NCBI GenBank assembly: GCA_000697055.1
Contig: JNDT01001814.1
Coordinates: forward strand, 24,436-88,435
Reading direction: 5' to 3'
Length of the DNA: 64,000 nt
From: Saksenaea vasiformis B4078
Lineage: Eukaryota; Mucoromycota; Mucoromycetes; Mucorales; Saksenaeaceae
Every line of letters begins with the position of its first letter. Positions within the stretch are counted from its first letter, which is position 1. The notes under the pieces were generated by a model. That model was not told the DNA's origin. It did not search any database and was given only the letters and a program-made list of their open reading frames with translations. Positions 20,599 through 35,608 of this stretch are shown here, piece by piece. The translations under genes and the position numbers were made by a program.

Positions 20599-21805
20599 CA
20601 CACTATGAATCTGTAAGGCCTTCACCATTTTTTTTTTCTTTTCGTACCGTTCCACCCTTCCTTTTGGACCAGTTTACCTTGTACATCTTCCCCCTCTCAT
20701 GAACATAAAAGGAAATTTTCTTGCACACGCTATTTACGATAGAGCTACATCATAAGGCTGCTGGTTTGAGCACTAAACTAAAACAGCAAATTGTGTCACC
20801 CTGAAAAACGACTGCAGAACCTAATTCATAGTCGGTGAGTTGAAGATGTTCATGGGTAAACCGACGCGGATTTCGATATGGAAACAAGAGACATGAAACT
20901 TGCTTTTATCCAATGTGACAGTCGTAAGAATAGCAAAAAAAAAGTATGTTTACATGTGTCTGTAAAAAGAATCCTGGGATGAGGCGCAAATAGTAAACAA
21001 AATCGTAAAGCTTTAGTCATCGTGTGGTCCCAGGACAACTTTCCGTTTGTCCCTTACAATGTTGTACCATAATAGTATAACCTCTATCTAGATAACAACA
21101 TCATAAACGGTGAAAATCTATAGCCCAATTCCCGTAAAAATGACGTCGTTTAACGCTTCGATGATAGAACTATCCGCCAAGCAGATCATGTACATATGGT
21201 ATATGACACCAGCATCAGTAAAGATACGAGGAGGTCAGAACAGTAACGGGCCAAACAAAATCTTTTTTGATCCATTCGTCGTCATTTGTCCTTTTCCTTT
21301 CTTTCATCGCCTACTGACAGCTGTTTCCGTGCTGTTCCTTGCATGTATGCACCCAGTTCCAGTGTCGTTTCCTGGCACGAAGGATCAGGAAGTCTAAGAA
21401 GCGCGTCTTCTGGTGGATATCTCCGCGCAAAAGAGAACGATGGTTAACTAAGTATTTACTTTACGTGTCGTTCCTAATTACTATAGCCGAACTAAAGAAA
21501 AAAGAGTACTTTCTCTTCATTATCTGGCGCAAGATCAAGCGTTCTAGTGTTAGTCATCTCCTGCTTATTAGACGAAAACTTTACGCCACTTTATATAAAG
21601 TTTACTTTCATTGCGTTTACTAGATGTTTCTGGTGCATGGAAAAGTTTGGCCTGGTCCACGTTTATGCAAGGTCGCTGATTCTCCTCTAACTTGTTTGAA
21701 AAGCGACACGTGTCAGCATTCATCCTGCCCATAATTCAATGGCCGCTTCGCCTCGATGATGCCGTTGCAATTGTGGCGGCGGCGTTTTGGTTTCTTCTCT
21801 GCAAG
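20599..21805. other. intergenic, no supported gene
   Basis: About 1.2 kb between the bZIP gene and UGGT, both on the plus strand. Open frames at 21110-21397 and 21339-21623 have no motif and overlap each other. The 3' part is presumably the UGGT promoter. Confidence 0.45.
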
Positions 21806-24800
21806 ATGACCAGGGCAAAGCGTATTGTCCTCGGCATAGCAACACTCGGAGTGTGTGCTCTGGCTAATGTGTCCCCAGCGCCTCCAGTAGATCTGACTCT
21901 AGTTGCACCATGGGCTGCACCGGATCTTCTAGTCGAAATCGCGTAAGTGGAAGCTGTCAATGGTCATGACGGAGAAAAGGCTTGACCTGGCTGCTTTAGT
22001 GAGACGGTTAGCATCGAGAACAAAACGTCTTATTTTGGATTGGTTGGCGATCTGTTAACCATTTCCTCAAACACGCCGAAACAAATATACCAAGATGCGA
22101 TGAATAGGGTTGCCCATCAGGGCCATATAACATCTCAAAGAAGTACCGACATTGTAAAACTCTCGCTGGCTTTGCATGCTGCAGCGCCACGAATTGAGGC
22201 ATATCATCAATTCTACAATCAAAGCGTCATACCAACAATAACAAATTACGACCAAGGCTGCTCGGTGTGGGCGCAGATAGATCAGACTCAAGTCTGCGAT
22301 GCTGAGAAGTTGGAAGAATATATCAGAGGATCAACAATTCAAGACAACTCTGTGCCATTGCTTCCTTTTGATCACATTTTTCATCCACAAAAGGACAGCA
22401 CCAATACTGTAATCCTTTATACACACGATTTTTCCTCGCCATTTGCACGGTTCCATAATAACCTCATGTCTTTTGTGGACAAATATCAAATTTCTTATAT
22501 CATTCGCTACAAACCATCTAGCAAAGAGGAAGTTCAGAAACCTTTGCACCTTTCTGGATACGGTGTTGAGCTTGCATTAAAGAACACAGACTATCTTGTC
22601 ATTGATGACAGAGCTACAGAAGGTAACCTGTCACATCCACCGGAAAAAAAAAGAAGCGTCTCATTCATAGTGCATCTAGACAATGGGGAGACTTTGAAAC
22701 GCAAACTAGAAAAAGCGGGGAAGAAAATCGAAAAGGCATTGTTTGAAAATGTCGCATCGTCGATTGAGCCGCTTACTCCCACAGAAATTAAAGGTACTTA
22801 CTGATTTTTTAAAAGGAAGATCAATTATAATTAACTTCCCTTTCGCTAGATCTTGGATCCAAGGCAGCCCAGTTAATTGCAATGTCTAGCGAGCCGTTAC
22901 CTGTCCTGACCCAACTTTCACAAGATTTCCCGAAGTATGCCAAAAGTCTAAGCGAGGTCGAATTGGATGAACAGTATGCACAAGAAATCAGTCATAATCA
23001 AATGTCCTTCATCCAAGCTGGGATGAACGTACTGTGGGTCAATGGCTTGATGGTAGAGGACGAAGAAATTGATCCGTTCCAGTAAGTCATACTACATCTG
23101 TCTGATTGACTTAAAAACACGTTTCTGCCTTCATAGTCTTATTCGCATACTACAACGAGAAGGAAAGCTCTCGGATGCCTTAAAAGCCGCTGGTTTTACT
23201 GCACGACAGGCGATAGAGTTTCTAACCCATCCAGTGTTATCGGAAGGTGAAGGGCAGGATGGTGCAATCAAAGAAGTATATGATGTACGCGAGCCAGCAG
23301 ATCAAAAATTCGCCATCTGGTGGAACGATTTGGAGAAGGATAGACGCTACAAGGGTTGGAACGATAATTTGTTTGATGTAGGTGAAGTTACGTAGACTGT
23401 ATGCTAAATTCATATGTGATGTTAGCTTCTGCGTCCTGTGTATCCTGGGCAAATGCGAGCCATCCGAAGAAATATCTACAATGTGCTTATGATTGAGGAC
23501 CTTGCTTCGCTGAACTCGCTTGCACGTCTCGGTGATGAAGTGCAAATCATGGTAAAGAACACTAGTCCTGTTCGTTTTGGTGTGGTTCCCATTCTCGGCG
23601 CAGCGAACGATCCTGGTTTGTGTCTCTCTTGATATAACCAATAAGCTCATACGGTGGTTTTCTGTAGAAACAATGGTTGCGAAGATTTTGAATTACTTGG
23701 TAACCGAGCATGGAAGGTCACAGGGAATGAAGTTTCTAGACAAGGTACACGGACCATAGACACCTGACCTTTGCTAAAAGGAGTTCTGTTCCTCTAGGTC
23801 TATGAGCAATTGAAGCAGAAGAAAGTGGAACATGCTTCGGTAGAAATGGTGGAAGAAGCTTTCAATGCATATACCGCAACCGATTCCAAGGAGTTACCCG
23901 ATCTGGAGCAAGTTCTGAGTTCCCAGGTTGATTACGAAACAAACGTAAGGATGTTCCTACGCCGTATGGGTCTGAGCAAAGGGGACAATGTTATGTTTTT
24001 GAATGGACAACTTATTGAAATCGGCGATAGTAAGGTAAGTACTTTGTTCTATATCCAATAGATTACTGACATATTGCGGGATCCAGCCGTGGGCACGCGT
24101 CTTGATGAACGCTATGCAAGAGCAGACTCAGATTGTCGCCCGAGATGTAAGTCTTATTGAGTCTTTAAAACTTGGCAAACAAATCGACGCTTTGATCCCT
24201 TTAGCTCTATTTTGGAAGAATGTCACCGAATAGAAACGTGTACGACCATTTGCTTTCGCAGCCCTATGTAAATCGCCTTCGAAACGCGTACATCACTGTG
24301 TCAGATAGCCGACCTATCCAGATGCTTAATTTGCATGAACAGTTTGAAGAGAACAACCTTCGCTATTTTAATAACCGTAAGGCAAACGAACGACCGATGT
24401 ATATCTAAACGATATGGTAGGAACCAATGAGGATGAGGCGAATGCAAACCTGTGGGTTGTTGTCGACTTCAATTCCATTAGTGGGAGAAAACTTGCATCG
24501 GAGGCGTTCATCTTTGCTGTATGTCGACAGCAATCTGTGATTAGTCAAAGTTAATGCTGTATGTAGGACACGAACGAGAGGGTACGCGTCTCGTTAATAC
24601 ATCATCCCAATGTAAATGCTGAAAGCAGCGAGACAACAGCCTTTTCGGACCTTCTGTACGAACAGTTATACGAAAAGGAGCCTGATTGGACAGTTGTGAA
24701 GCAACTCTTGAGCTCACTAGAAGGGAATGAGGCTACCGAACCTGCAGCATTTGTAGATCAAACGAAGCCACTGTTCCCAGGCTCGCCTCTTATGGAAACA

Positions 24801-27237
24801 ATGAATGTTTATGGACAAAAGTGGAGGGAGCTTAGAGAGGCTGTTCAACTATCCAGGTTGGATGCAGGATTTCATGGACTGGTTATGAATGGAAGAGTAA
24901 GTGATAAACAGATAGATTAACCCTAGATTCTAATGCCGTGTGTTAGGTGATAGGGCCTCTCGCTTCTGGCGCCCATTTCTCAAAGGAAGATTTCGACATG
25001 CTCTATCAGTACGAACATGAGAAACGAATTCGTCCGGTGCAAAGAGCCATTGAGGAAACAGAAGTGCTGGTGAAGGAAAACGGTCTTGCAGACCTTGTCA
25101 TGAAATCCACGTCTATTATTGAAGCCGACAAGGCAAACATGCTAAAAACCGTGTTTGATCCTGAGACAAAGACGCGCATGCGTAAATACAAGTCAATGAA
25201 AAGTGAGCTGACCAAAATTGCGATCGGTGACCGTGACAACGCGTTTGTGGAAGTGGGTATCGTTCTCGATCCTCTGAGCGAAACGGCGCAAAAATGGTCT
25301 GTCTTGCTGGATCATCTGTCTAAGATGGATGGGGTCTATACTGAGCTGTATTTGAATCCTTTCACGCATTTGGAAGAACTTCCTCTTAAACGGTTCTATC
25401 GTTATGTGTTTGATCGAGAACTTCATTTTGATATTACGTCCGGTAGTCTTGAGACACCAACGGCCTACTTTGCGGATCTTCCTACGGATTCGTTGTATAC
25501 ACTTGGTGTCGATACGATCAAGGCTTGGCATGTGACAGTGAAGGAAGCAAATATGGACCTGGATAACATCCTTCTGGGTTCGCTTGGAGAGCAATCTTCC
25601 GTATCAGCTGTGTATGAACTGGAGCGTATCTTGGTCGAAGGTCATTGCTTGGATTCTGTTACGCAGAGCGCACCCCGTGGTCTTCAATTCGTGCTTGGCA
25701 CAGAGGCCAATCCTGCGACGGCTGATACCATTGTCATGGCCAACCTCGGTTATTTCCAGCTAAAGTCTTCACCAGGTGTTTGGAAACTGTCGCTTCGCGA
25801 TGGCCGTTCGAGTCAGGTGTATCACATGGAGAGTATTGGCACAGAAGGAAAATGGGAAAATCAAAACGAACTCAAAGACCTGGCTTTAATTTCTTTCGAA
25901 GGCCTCACTGTATTCCCTAAAGTAAAAAAGAATGCTGGTATGGAAAATGAAGATGTTCTCGAGGAAGAAGGCAAACATGAGAAGGATGATCGCGGTTTCT
26001 GGTCTTCACTAGCGAACAAGTACTTGTCAAACAACAAATTGTTAGGTGAAAAAGGACTAATGCCTGTATCTGTGTAGGCTGTTCGGTAATGAGGACCAAT
26101 CTAAGCGTGTGGCTACCAAGTCTGCGCAAGCAGAAATCAATATCTTTTCTGTCGCTTCAGGACAGCTGTATGAACGTTTCATGTCCATTATGATTGCTTC
26201 CGTGATGAAGCATACAGACAGCACAGTCAAGTTTTGGTTTATTGAGAATTTCTTATCCCCGTCTTTCAAGGTGAGTAAGCAAATTGGAACGATAACAGAC
26301 GGTTGTTGAACTGCCTATTTAGAACTTCGTTCCAGAGATGGCCAAAGAATATGGTTTTGACTATGAGATGGTCACATATAAGTGGCCTTCTTGGTTGAGA
26401 GCGCAAAAAGAAAAGCAACGGACGATTTGGGGGTACAAGGTACTGTTCCTTGACGTGCTCTTCCCTCTTGACCTGGACAAAGTCATTTTCGTTGACGCAG
26501 ATCAGGTATGTCCCCCAATAACGCTTGTCAGGTTATCTAACTAGCATGATAAAAAAAAAAAGATTGTTCGTACGGATATGAAAGAACTGGCAGATATGGA
26601 TCTCCATGGCGCACCTTATGGCTACACACCGTTCTGTAGCGACCGTACAGAAATGGACGGTTTTAGATTTTGGACAAAGGGCTATTGGAAGGAGCATTTG
26701 CAGGAAAAGCCCTATCACATCAGGTATGTATTGCATTTACTGTAAGAGAGGTTCATCTAACGTTTGTGCAAAGCGCCCTCTACGTTGTCGATCTGGCCCG
26801 TTTCCGAGAACTGGCAGCCGGTGATCGCCTCCGTGCCCAGTATCAACAGCTGAGCGCCGATCCAAATTCCTTGGCCAATTTGGACCAAGACCTACCAAAC
26901 AATATGCAACATATTGTTCCCATTTATTCTCTGCCTCAGGAGTGGTTATGGTGTGAAACATGGTGTAGCGACGAAAGTCTCAAGACGGCCAAGACGATTG
27001 ATTTGGTACTTAAAAAAGTCTACTGACATATGGTAAATTAACGATCGATAACAGTGCAACAATCCCATGACCAAGGAGCCTAAACTCGATCGTGCACGTC
27101 GACAAGTACCAGAATGGGAGGCATACGATGAAGAGATTCATCAATTGCGAAAGAAAATAGCTGCTCGAGCCTCACAACCATCGACAAACGAGCATCAAGA
27201 GACCAAACAAGGCCATCATCTTGTTGATGAATTGTAG
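21806..27237 (+). CDS. UGGT: UDP-glucose:glycoprotein glucosyltransferase
   Basis: ER-lumen folding sensor that re-glucosylates misfolded N-glycoproteins for the calnexin cycle. Seventeen exons splice in consistent phase to 1537 aa, the usual size: 21806-21942, 22000-22793, 22850-23081, 23137-23377, 23426-23615, 23668-23744, 23798-24034, 24087-24146, 24205-24376, 24421-24518, 24567-24896, 24947-26040, 26078-26270, 26323-26505, 26563-26723, 26774-27005 and 27055-27237. The start gives a signal peptide ([17 protein letters not shown]). The long thioredoxin-like sensor region contains [19 protein letters not shown]. The C-terminal GT24 domain is highly conserved: [23 protein letters not shown], the metal-binding DAD in [27 protein letters not shown] and [12 protein letters not shown]. 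It ends in VDEL, an ER-retrieval signal. The exon 12 donor (gttagg) is atypical but is the one that keeps phase. Confidence 0.97.
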
Positions 27238-27354
27238 TACAATAAAGAAAAGACACGGTCTATTGATAAAAATGGCAGATGTTTCTTCATTTTGTAATGC
27301 GTCTTTCAAATGAGTTTAAAAATAAAAGAAAGTTAGGTACAAGAAAAAAGTGGT

Positions 27355-29230
<1,876 letters not shown>

Positions 29231-31717
29231 GATGGAAGTACTAAATTGGTTAAAAAGAAAGGGATATTGAGTATTTAGGCGTGATGCCACCAAGGTTTTT
29301 TTACTTTATGTAAGGCGAAAAAGGACCGTCAATTTGTCCGAGAGCAACCTTTACCCTTTTGATGGCGGTGTTTTTGGGGAAATTCCTTCTTATTGCCAGC
29401 TGCTAGAAGCGCGGGTAAGCACGGGATAAAAATTTTGAAGCCGAAACAGTCACGATTAACTCGGAAACGTTAAAGCCCCGACCCGTCTTTCACATGGCCA
29501 CACCGCGTGAAAATGACCATAATGCTTGCGAGAAAAAAGGCACCTTTGCGCTACAGAACATCTTACTTTGTCTCATTCTAAAACAAGAACCAAGTACGAA
29601 CTACACAAATTTGAAATATATATATAAGAATTTTATTGAAAGGTGTCTTATTAACTGGACATGCTATGTTCGCAAACAGCATTCGTCTTCCTAAGCGTGA
29701 TCCCTCTCGAAAAAGCCATGAGCAAAGTAAAGAAAGTACACAAAAGAAGTGAAACAGATAATATATACGTTCACAGCATTGGAAAAATCGAACTTGATCT
29801 GGTTACTGAAGAAAGGGCGATATGCATAAGTCATCGAACTGCTAAGCATGATTAAGGAGAAGAACATCATTTCATGCACCAAGAAGACGTGTTACTGGGC
29901 TTTGCAGTCAACCAACTGAAGTGTAGGTTCACTGTTTGTATTGGATCAGCTTCACAAAACAAATGGATGACATAAAACGTTGGTGCTGAGATGTTCGTAA
30001 TGGATCCAACACGTTAACACAAATCGGGCTGCATTGTCAGAAGAAAGTGAGAATTATGTATGAGCAGCGAACGGCCTGAATTTAGCTTGCATCTTCAAGG
30101 AAACTTTGATCGTTCTTTAAAGACACGATTTAGTCAAAAGATTTCTTCGTTTAAAGCCATTTATCCGTCTTCGGTCATTATGTGTATCTAGATGATGATA
30201 CCATCGCTCATCGAGTCACAACACCAGAAGAAGTCTGAACCGCATAAACATCTGGTAGAAGTATACATCCGAGCGTATTATATTGATGCCATTCTCCGGT
30301 CTCGTCTGTGGTACGAGCCAGTGGTGTATTGACGAGATCCGTATCGTAAACTCTCGACCATGGCATGCGCTGGGCTTAGTTGATAATCTTCATGAAGACG
30401 AATAGACCGCCAATCGATTTGCCATGACATAATTGCTGTTGTTATGAGAGCAGGTGTAACCTCAGAAGCTTGTTCACATTCGCGGCATTGGAAGTGTGGG
30501 AAATCGACACACAAGCACGTTCACACACGTTTGCGATCCACAGACCGGTCCAACGGCGTCTCCCTCACCGCTCAAAACCAGTAATCCAAATCTTGCGCTT
30601 TAGGAGCCATCCTCTCTTTAATAGCCAGCGGCGAAAGCAAGACAATCGGGATTAAAGAAAGATCGATCGTAGTTGCCTATCTGATCCGCAAGCATCGCTG
30701 TGTAACTAAAAGCTCAGCAGCCTAAAAAAATATGTTTTTTATATTCTATCTCGTTGTTGCTATTGTAGAGACAGTTGGAAAGGAGGAAAGGATAGCTGAA
30801 GTGGCTAAACATGAAGGATAAGGAAACGGGGAAAACTTCACCCGGCAAGTGCTACCTAAAGAAGCGTTGATCCTTTGTCATGTTTGTCCTTCCTTCCTCG
30901 GCATCTATCCGTTTATGTGAGAGTTGCTATTTTCTGAATTTTGTGCATATTGGCCGTCTCGTACAATATCGCGGAGGCTTTCGCGGTTGTCCTTTCCCTG
31001 AGATAACGTCTACATCAACCTTGTTTCCTTTTGATTTGAACTCGTGTGGGGATGAAAACGCCACTGGTAACAACCAGACGTCATACATGCAAAAGCTTAT
31101 TTATTTTTGGGTTACTTGGTTTCTCAAGTTGTTTTGAGTTCAGTTCGGGGGCAATCCACGCTTCTGCCCATTGCAGGCTGTAGTGACAGTTCCCATCTAC
31201 CTTGGCGCGATTCCAGAACTGGGACTTTGGCCCTACTGGGGATGCGGTACTTATGGAACGTGTATATTTCTTCCATTATCTCAGTTATGTTTATTTTGTT
31301 CCATTTTATACAACTTCTCCAATTTTTTTCAGCAACCCTTCTACACCCGAATCTCAAACCAGTGAAACCAGCGTTTGGGAATCAATTGCTCGGAATTTCT
31401 GATGACAGTGCAGATGTTAAACATAACCCCGACACGCTCTTCAGACGAAATCACCCGGGAGGCGCCATTAGGAATTAACAAATAGGCACAAGCATGGATA
31501 TTATATAAAAAATGGGCAATTTTATCTTGGCTTCGTTGGACGGCCGTCGTCGTCGCGAGACAGGGTGCAAATCCAACGAAGGTGTTAATATGTATTCTTT
31601 TACGATAAGGAGCAATGCAGTGCCGCGTTTGTCAACGCGCCAGGAATTCATATCCCGCTGACGTGACTTTACTGTCGAGTGCTTGATATTGTTCAATGAT
31701 CGAATCGTTCTCTTCGC
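29231..31717. other. intergenic, no supported gene
   Basis: 2.5 kb between the divergently oriented LSC2 and RMI1 genes. Scattered open frames (for example 30278-30514 minus, 30880-31137 plus, 31107-31478 plus) lack motifs and good splice partners. The interval may be simple spacer with two promoters. Confidence 0.4.
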
Positions 31718-33555
31718 ATGACAGCCAATGGAACAACACTTTCGTTTCTTTCGCGTCTGCTCGAAGATCGAACTGGGGTCCGTTTAAAACCAGAATATCT
31801 ACAGTCATGGTACGAGGAGCAAGCACAGAACACGGCTTTGAACACCAATGACAACGAAGCGGTGTACGCAGCACTTTTCAGTGACTTTTTGAACAAGGAT
31901 ATCGCCACTACATCCAAACCAGTATTACCTGACGACTATGGACAGGAACCACTAACTACATTTCCATCAGCTCAGATGCGAGAGGGCGTTGTATTGCAGA
32001 TCCAGGATACCATCGACATCAGCCACTCAGCACACTCGTTGCTCAGTAATTTGGGAACGGTCACCACATCAAGAAGTGTATATACCACGCGTGAATCTGA
32101 AGATGACGTGCATTTTAAAAGGGGAATACTGCGTTGGTCTCTGACGGACGGTGTCAAAGAAATTCAGGCGTTGGAATTTGAGACTATTTCAGCGTTAGAT
32201 TTTTCTACACCATTTGGCTGCAAAGTAAAGATGTTCATGCTTCTTGTCATGTAAAACTCACAGAAGGAAGTAGCTACTAATAAAGAATTGTCAAGTACGA
32301 CGGGGTATGCTTCTTCTAACTCCGAGCAATGTGAAGGTGCTTGGAGGACAGGTACCTGCGTTGTATCAAGGGAATATGGTGGCCGAGCTTAAACGTAGAC
32401 TGCAGATGAGATTAGGGTAAGCTGGATCATGAATATTGAACTCTTTCTAACAGCTTTGGACTATAGTACTTCGGACACGAGACCGCCAGCAAACGAAACA
32501 GCACGACCGTCCGAGCAACAGCCGCCAGTAGTAGCAGCATCTGTCCCGCGATCAGCGCCTATCGCTACAGAAATTGAAGATGATTTTGGTGAACTCGACT
32601 ATGCAAGCATGGAAGAATTGAACCAGATCGAAAATGCAATGCAAGTTATTGGACTACAACCAAGCCTAGGCTCATCGTCATCCGCAACAGCACCATCGGC
32701 AAGATCACCACCCATAACGGAAAACACGCATTTCTCTCCATCCGCATCCACTGTATTCTACGACGTACCACATACACCATTACCATCGTTTACCAATCCA
32801 CCTCCTCTTGTACCAGAAACACCGTCTCACAAACACTCCCACCGCCCTATCTTCAATGAACCACAGACACCATCATCAACCTCCGCATCCAAATCATCGA
32901 TACCGACACCAGCAAGCGCTCCGGTTGCTCTCGATGAACCAGAGCCGTCTCTCTCCCCGGCTAACCATAGCGCTGACTTGGACTGGGTTGGCAACAGTGT
33001 TTGGGGAGCTATGGATCAAGACGAAGAACCGACAGTGAAGAAGGAAGTCTGCAGTCAGCCTGACGGAAAACGTCACGTTTCCGTTGCACAGTTAAAAAAG
33101 ATACTTCATGCAATGCAGACAAACCAAAGCACTGGCTGTATTTCCGACCAAGTGGTAGTTGAAGCCAGGGCTCGTAAACTTGCCAACTTGAAACTAACAC
33201 CATCCACTGGATTCCACCTTGTTGTTCATCTGGTTGACCCCAATACGCTTGATAAAAGCGAGGAAATTTTGGTCGTTTTTGGGAATAAAATCATTACCCA
33301 ACTGATAGGAATGACACACCACAAGGTGATCGAGATGAATAAGAGTCAAGGAAAAGGAGAAGTGGCAAGCAAGGTAGGATGATTATTCTTAACCGAAAAT
33401 CATAAGCTTATTTGGACAAACAGGTGTTTAAACCATTCCAGGATAAGCTTAAGAATACGCGAGCCTTGATTGAACTCGATCTGACGTTGACAGAACAAAG
33501 TTCAAATTATTCTGTGCTAATGCCAGCTGTGATCTCGTACAACGAACACGTGTAA
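31718..33555 (+). CDS. RMI1: RecQ-mediated genome instability protein 1 (RMI1)
   Basis: OB-fold partner of the RecQ helicase-topoisomerase III dissolvasome that resolves double Holliday junctions. Exons 31718-32224, 32274-32416, 32467-33373 and 33424-33555 join in phase to 562 aa. The N-terminal helical/OB module shows VRLKPEYLQSWYEEQ, MREGVVLQIQDTIDIS, ILRWSLTDGVKEIQALEFE and, across the exon 1-2 junction, GCK then LLIKNCQVRRGMLLLTPSNV and KVLGGQVPALY, as in the RMI1 N-terminal family. A long Ser/Pro/Thr-rich linker follows (about residues 215-440). The C-terminus is a second beta-rich domain ending LIELDLTLTEQSSNYSVLMP, matching the position of the RMI1 C-terminal OB fold. It is convergent with AIM24 (109-bp gap). 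Confidence 0.86.
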
Positions 33556-33664
33556 CATAACATATAAAAAAAATTGGCCCTTTTGCTCTATACACGGAGG
33601 GAAAAAAAAAAGTAGTAAAAAAATCATCTTCAGTGATATAATGTACATTGGCTATCATCAGCCG

Positions 33665-35415
33665 TTAAGCCGATGTTGAAGGACTCTCTTTCGCCGGAAT
33701 AAAAGTAACAGCACCTTTTGATCCTACTTCAGCGTAATACGTTGGTTTTCCGTTGCTTGACACCTCTGTAGCATATCCTGGATGGGGACCTTTCTTCCTC
33801 GCAACACGCGGTTCATCCACGACAGATACAGCTGGAGCGGGGAACAGTGCCGATTGCTCAAACAGCTGGGTTGCTGAGTCATTAGCAGCGGCCAATGCAT
33901 TCATCCTACGGAACAATGATTAGACTGCTTATGAGGGGTAATGAGCTCACAATCTAGATTTCTCGAAGGCAGATTCAACTCTAGAAGCCAAATAGAAATC
34001 ACCAGGACCTTTGAGACGTACAAAGTCCTACGTTTTGTTGGTCCATATGACGCTTTTTTTTTTACTATGGATCTTACCGGAGCTCCCAAGATATAGTTTC
34101 GCAAACCCTTGATCACGCCGTCCAAATACTGCAATTTAGGTTGCAATGATGGACTATCCACAATGTTCTTAACCACGTTGTATTTTCTCAGCGGCGATCT
34201 TGGCGAAGGCACGACAGGGTTTGTTGGATGAAGCTTCGTAGGTGTCGTTCGTCTTTCCCACAAGATAAGATTCCTTTTTCATCCATGTCAGTAAGTGGTA
34301 AATGGCAACAAGCTCTTTGCTACCTTGGGTTTGCCAAGTATTCCTCACCAGCTCCCAGAGAAAGACGGTACAAACCTCCATAATGAGAGATTGCAATCTT
34401 ACCAGGACCACTCACAGTATGGACAATCTTATTTACCAAGCCCTAAGGAACAAAGGCGTCAGTTCCTAGTATTTCTTTTGCCATTACTCACTGTATCTTT
34501 ACCCTCGACACCGTCTAATCCAATTTTCATAGTGACCTTTTCTGTTTTGGCTAGGAAAGCATCCCGACGCAGTACATACTTGGCGCTGCCACGAAGTTCA
34601 ATAACTGCAATTTCTCCCAATCTCTGTGGAGCAAGCAGAAGATCGCCAGCAGCATGTCTCGTGTAGAACTAGTCCATACCGTTACCTCCTGTGTCTGTTG
34701 AAAAAGATCCATGCTTACCTTCTGAAGAAAGACTGGGTCACCGACCAATCTCTTTCCGACTGCGCTGAGACCGGTACCATTTAAGGTGAGCTTTGACGTG
34801 ACCTGTACACCATTCATGTCAGTATGTAAGGCATCGCTTGCTTTTTCTTTTTCGCTCTTTCTCTTCTTTTACCTTGCTCGAGGCACCAATGGCACTACCC
34901 GTAGCAGCAGAGATTTCAGCATCTGGTGGCAACTATTTGAAAACAATAAAAATAAAGATAAGCATGATCTTCTGATGTTTGGCCCTCTTTCTTACCTTGA
35001 CCAGAAGTGCCGACCCTATTAATAGATATTTTTTACTAAGTACTTCCGATAGTTGTTCTCTGTATTTCAGGAAATCTTACCTACGCCGGAAGAAACGACT
35101 TCAAACACTGGTTCCGTTTTATCTTCCGTTTCAACACCTATCGACGCCAATAAGTGAGTGCCCTAGAAATAATGGATGCCGTCCTACGGTACCTATTCCC
35201 ATGGAAGAAATGGTACTGTTGGATGTACCAAGCGAAGAATGCTGAAATGATTTTAGGGAGCGGTCAACGGTAGTAACATCCGACTTCGCTTTGTTTTCAG
35301 AGAATGCTAGGCCCACATAAGAGCGACTTCCAGGCACCTGAATGAACCGGAAACGTTCCGCATTCGTCAAATTCCTTGAAAGTTGGGCAGAGACCTTCAG
35401 AGCGCGTCGATGCAT
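33665..35415 (-). CDS. AIM24: AIM24-family mitochondrial protein
   Basis: Member of the AIM24 (altered inheritance of mitochondria 24) family, in yeast an inner-membrane protein linked to cristae organisation. Conserved blocks appear in order across several exons: VTSKLTLNGTG, the FTRHAAGDLLLAPQRLGEIA-type block, KYVLRRDAFLAKTEKVTMKI, GLVNKIVHTVSGPGKIAISH YGGLYRLSLG, EEYLANPRNLILWERRTTPT, NPVVPSPRSPLRKYNVVKNI and LKGPGDFYLASRVESAFEKS. The last exon (33911-33665) encodes a Ser/Ala/Pro-rich tail. The start at 35415 gives a basic, Arg-rich leader (MHRRALKVSAQLSRNL), consistent with a mitochondrial presequence. Exon junctions near the 5' end (35150-35250) could not be placed confidently. It diverges from DCN1 with 193 bp between start codons. 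Confidence 0.85.
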
Positions 35416-35608
35416 GGAGAACTTTTTTTTCTTGGTGAGCAAAAGCTTCCCTTGTTTCGGCTTGCAAGGCACAGAGCGGGGCCACAGCGGCTTAGCCGTG
35501 TCACATATCATTGGTTGACAACGCCGCCCAGCTTGTCTTTCCCCACCACACCAGCCAAACCCCCCTGACGCGCGTTTTCTTCTCCTTTCATCTCGAAAAG
35601 TGTTCACC
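35416..35608. promoter_or_regulatory. shared divergent promoter of AIM24 and DCN1
   Basis: Only 193 bp separate the AIM24 and DCN1 start codons, so both 5' leaders and core promoters must fit here. The segment is relatively GC-rich for this genome. I see no clear TATA box on either strand. Confidence 0.5.
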
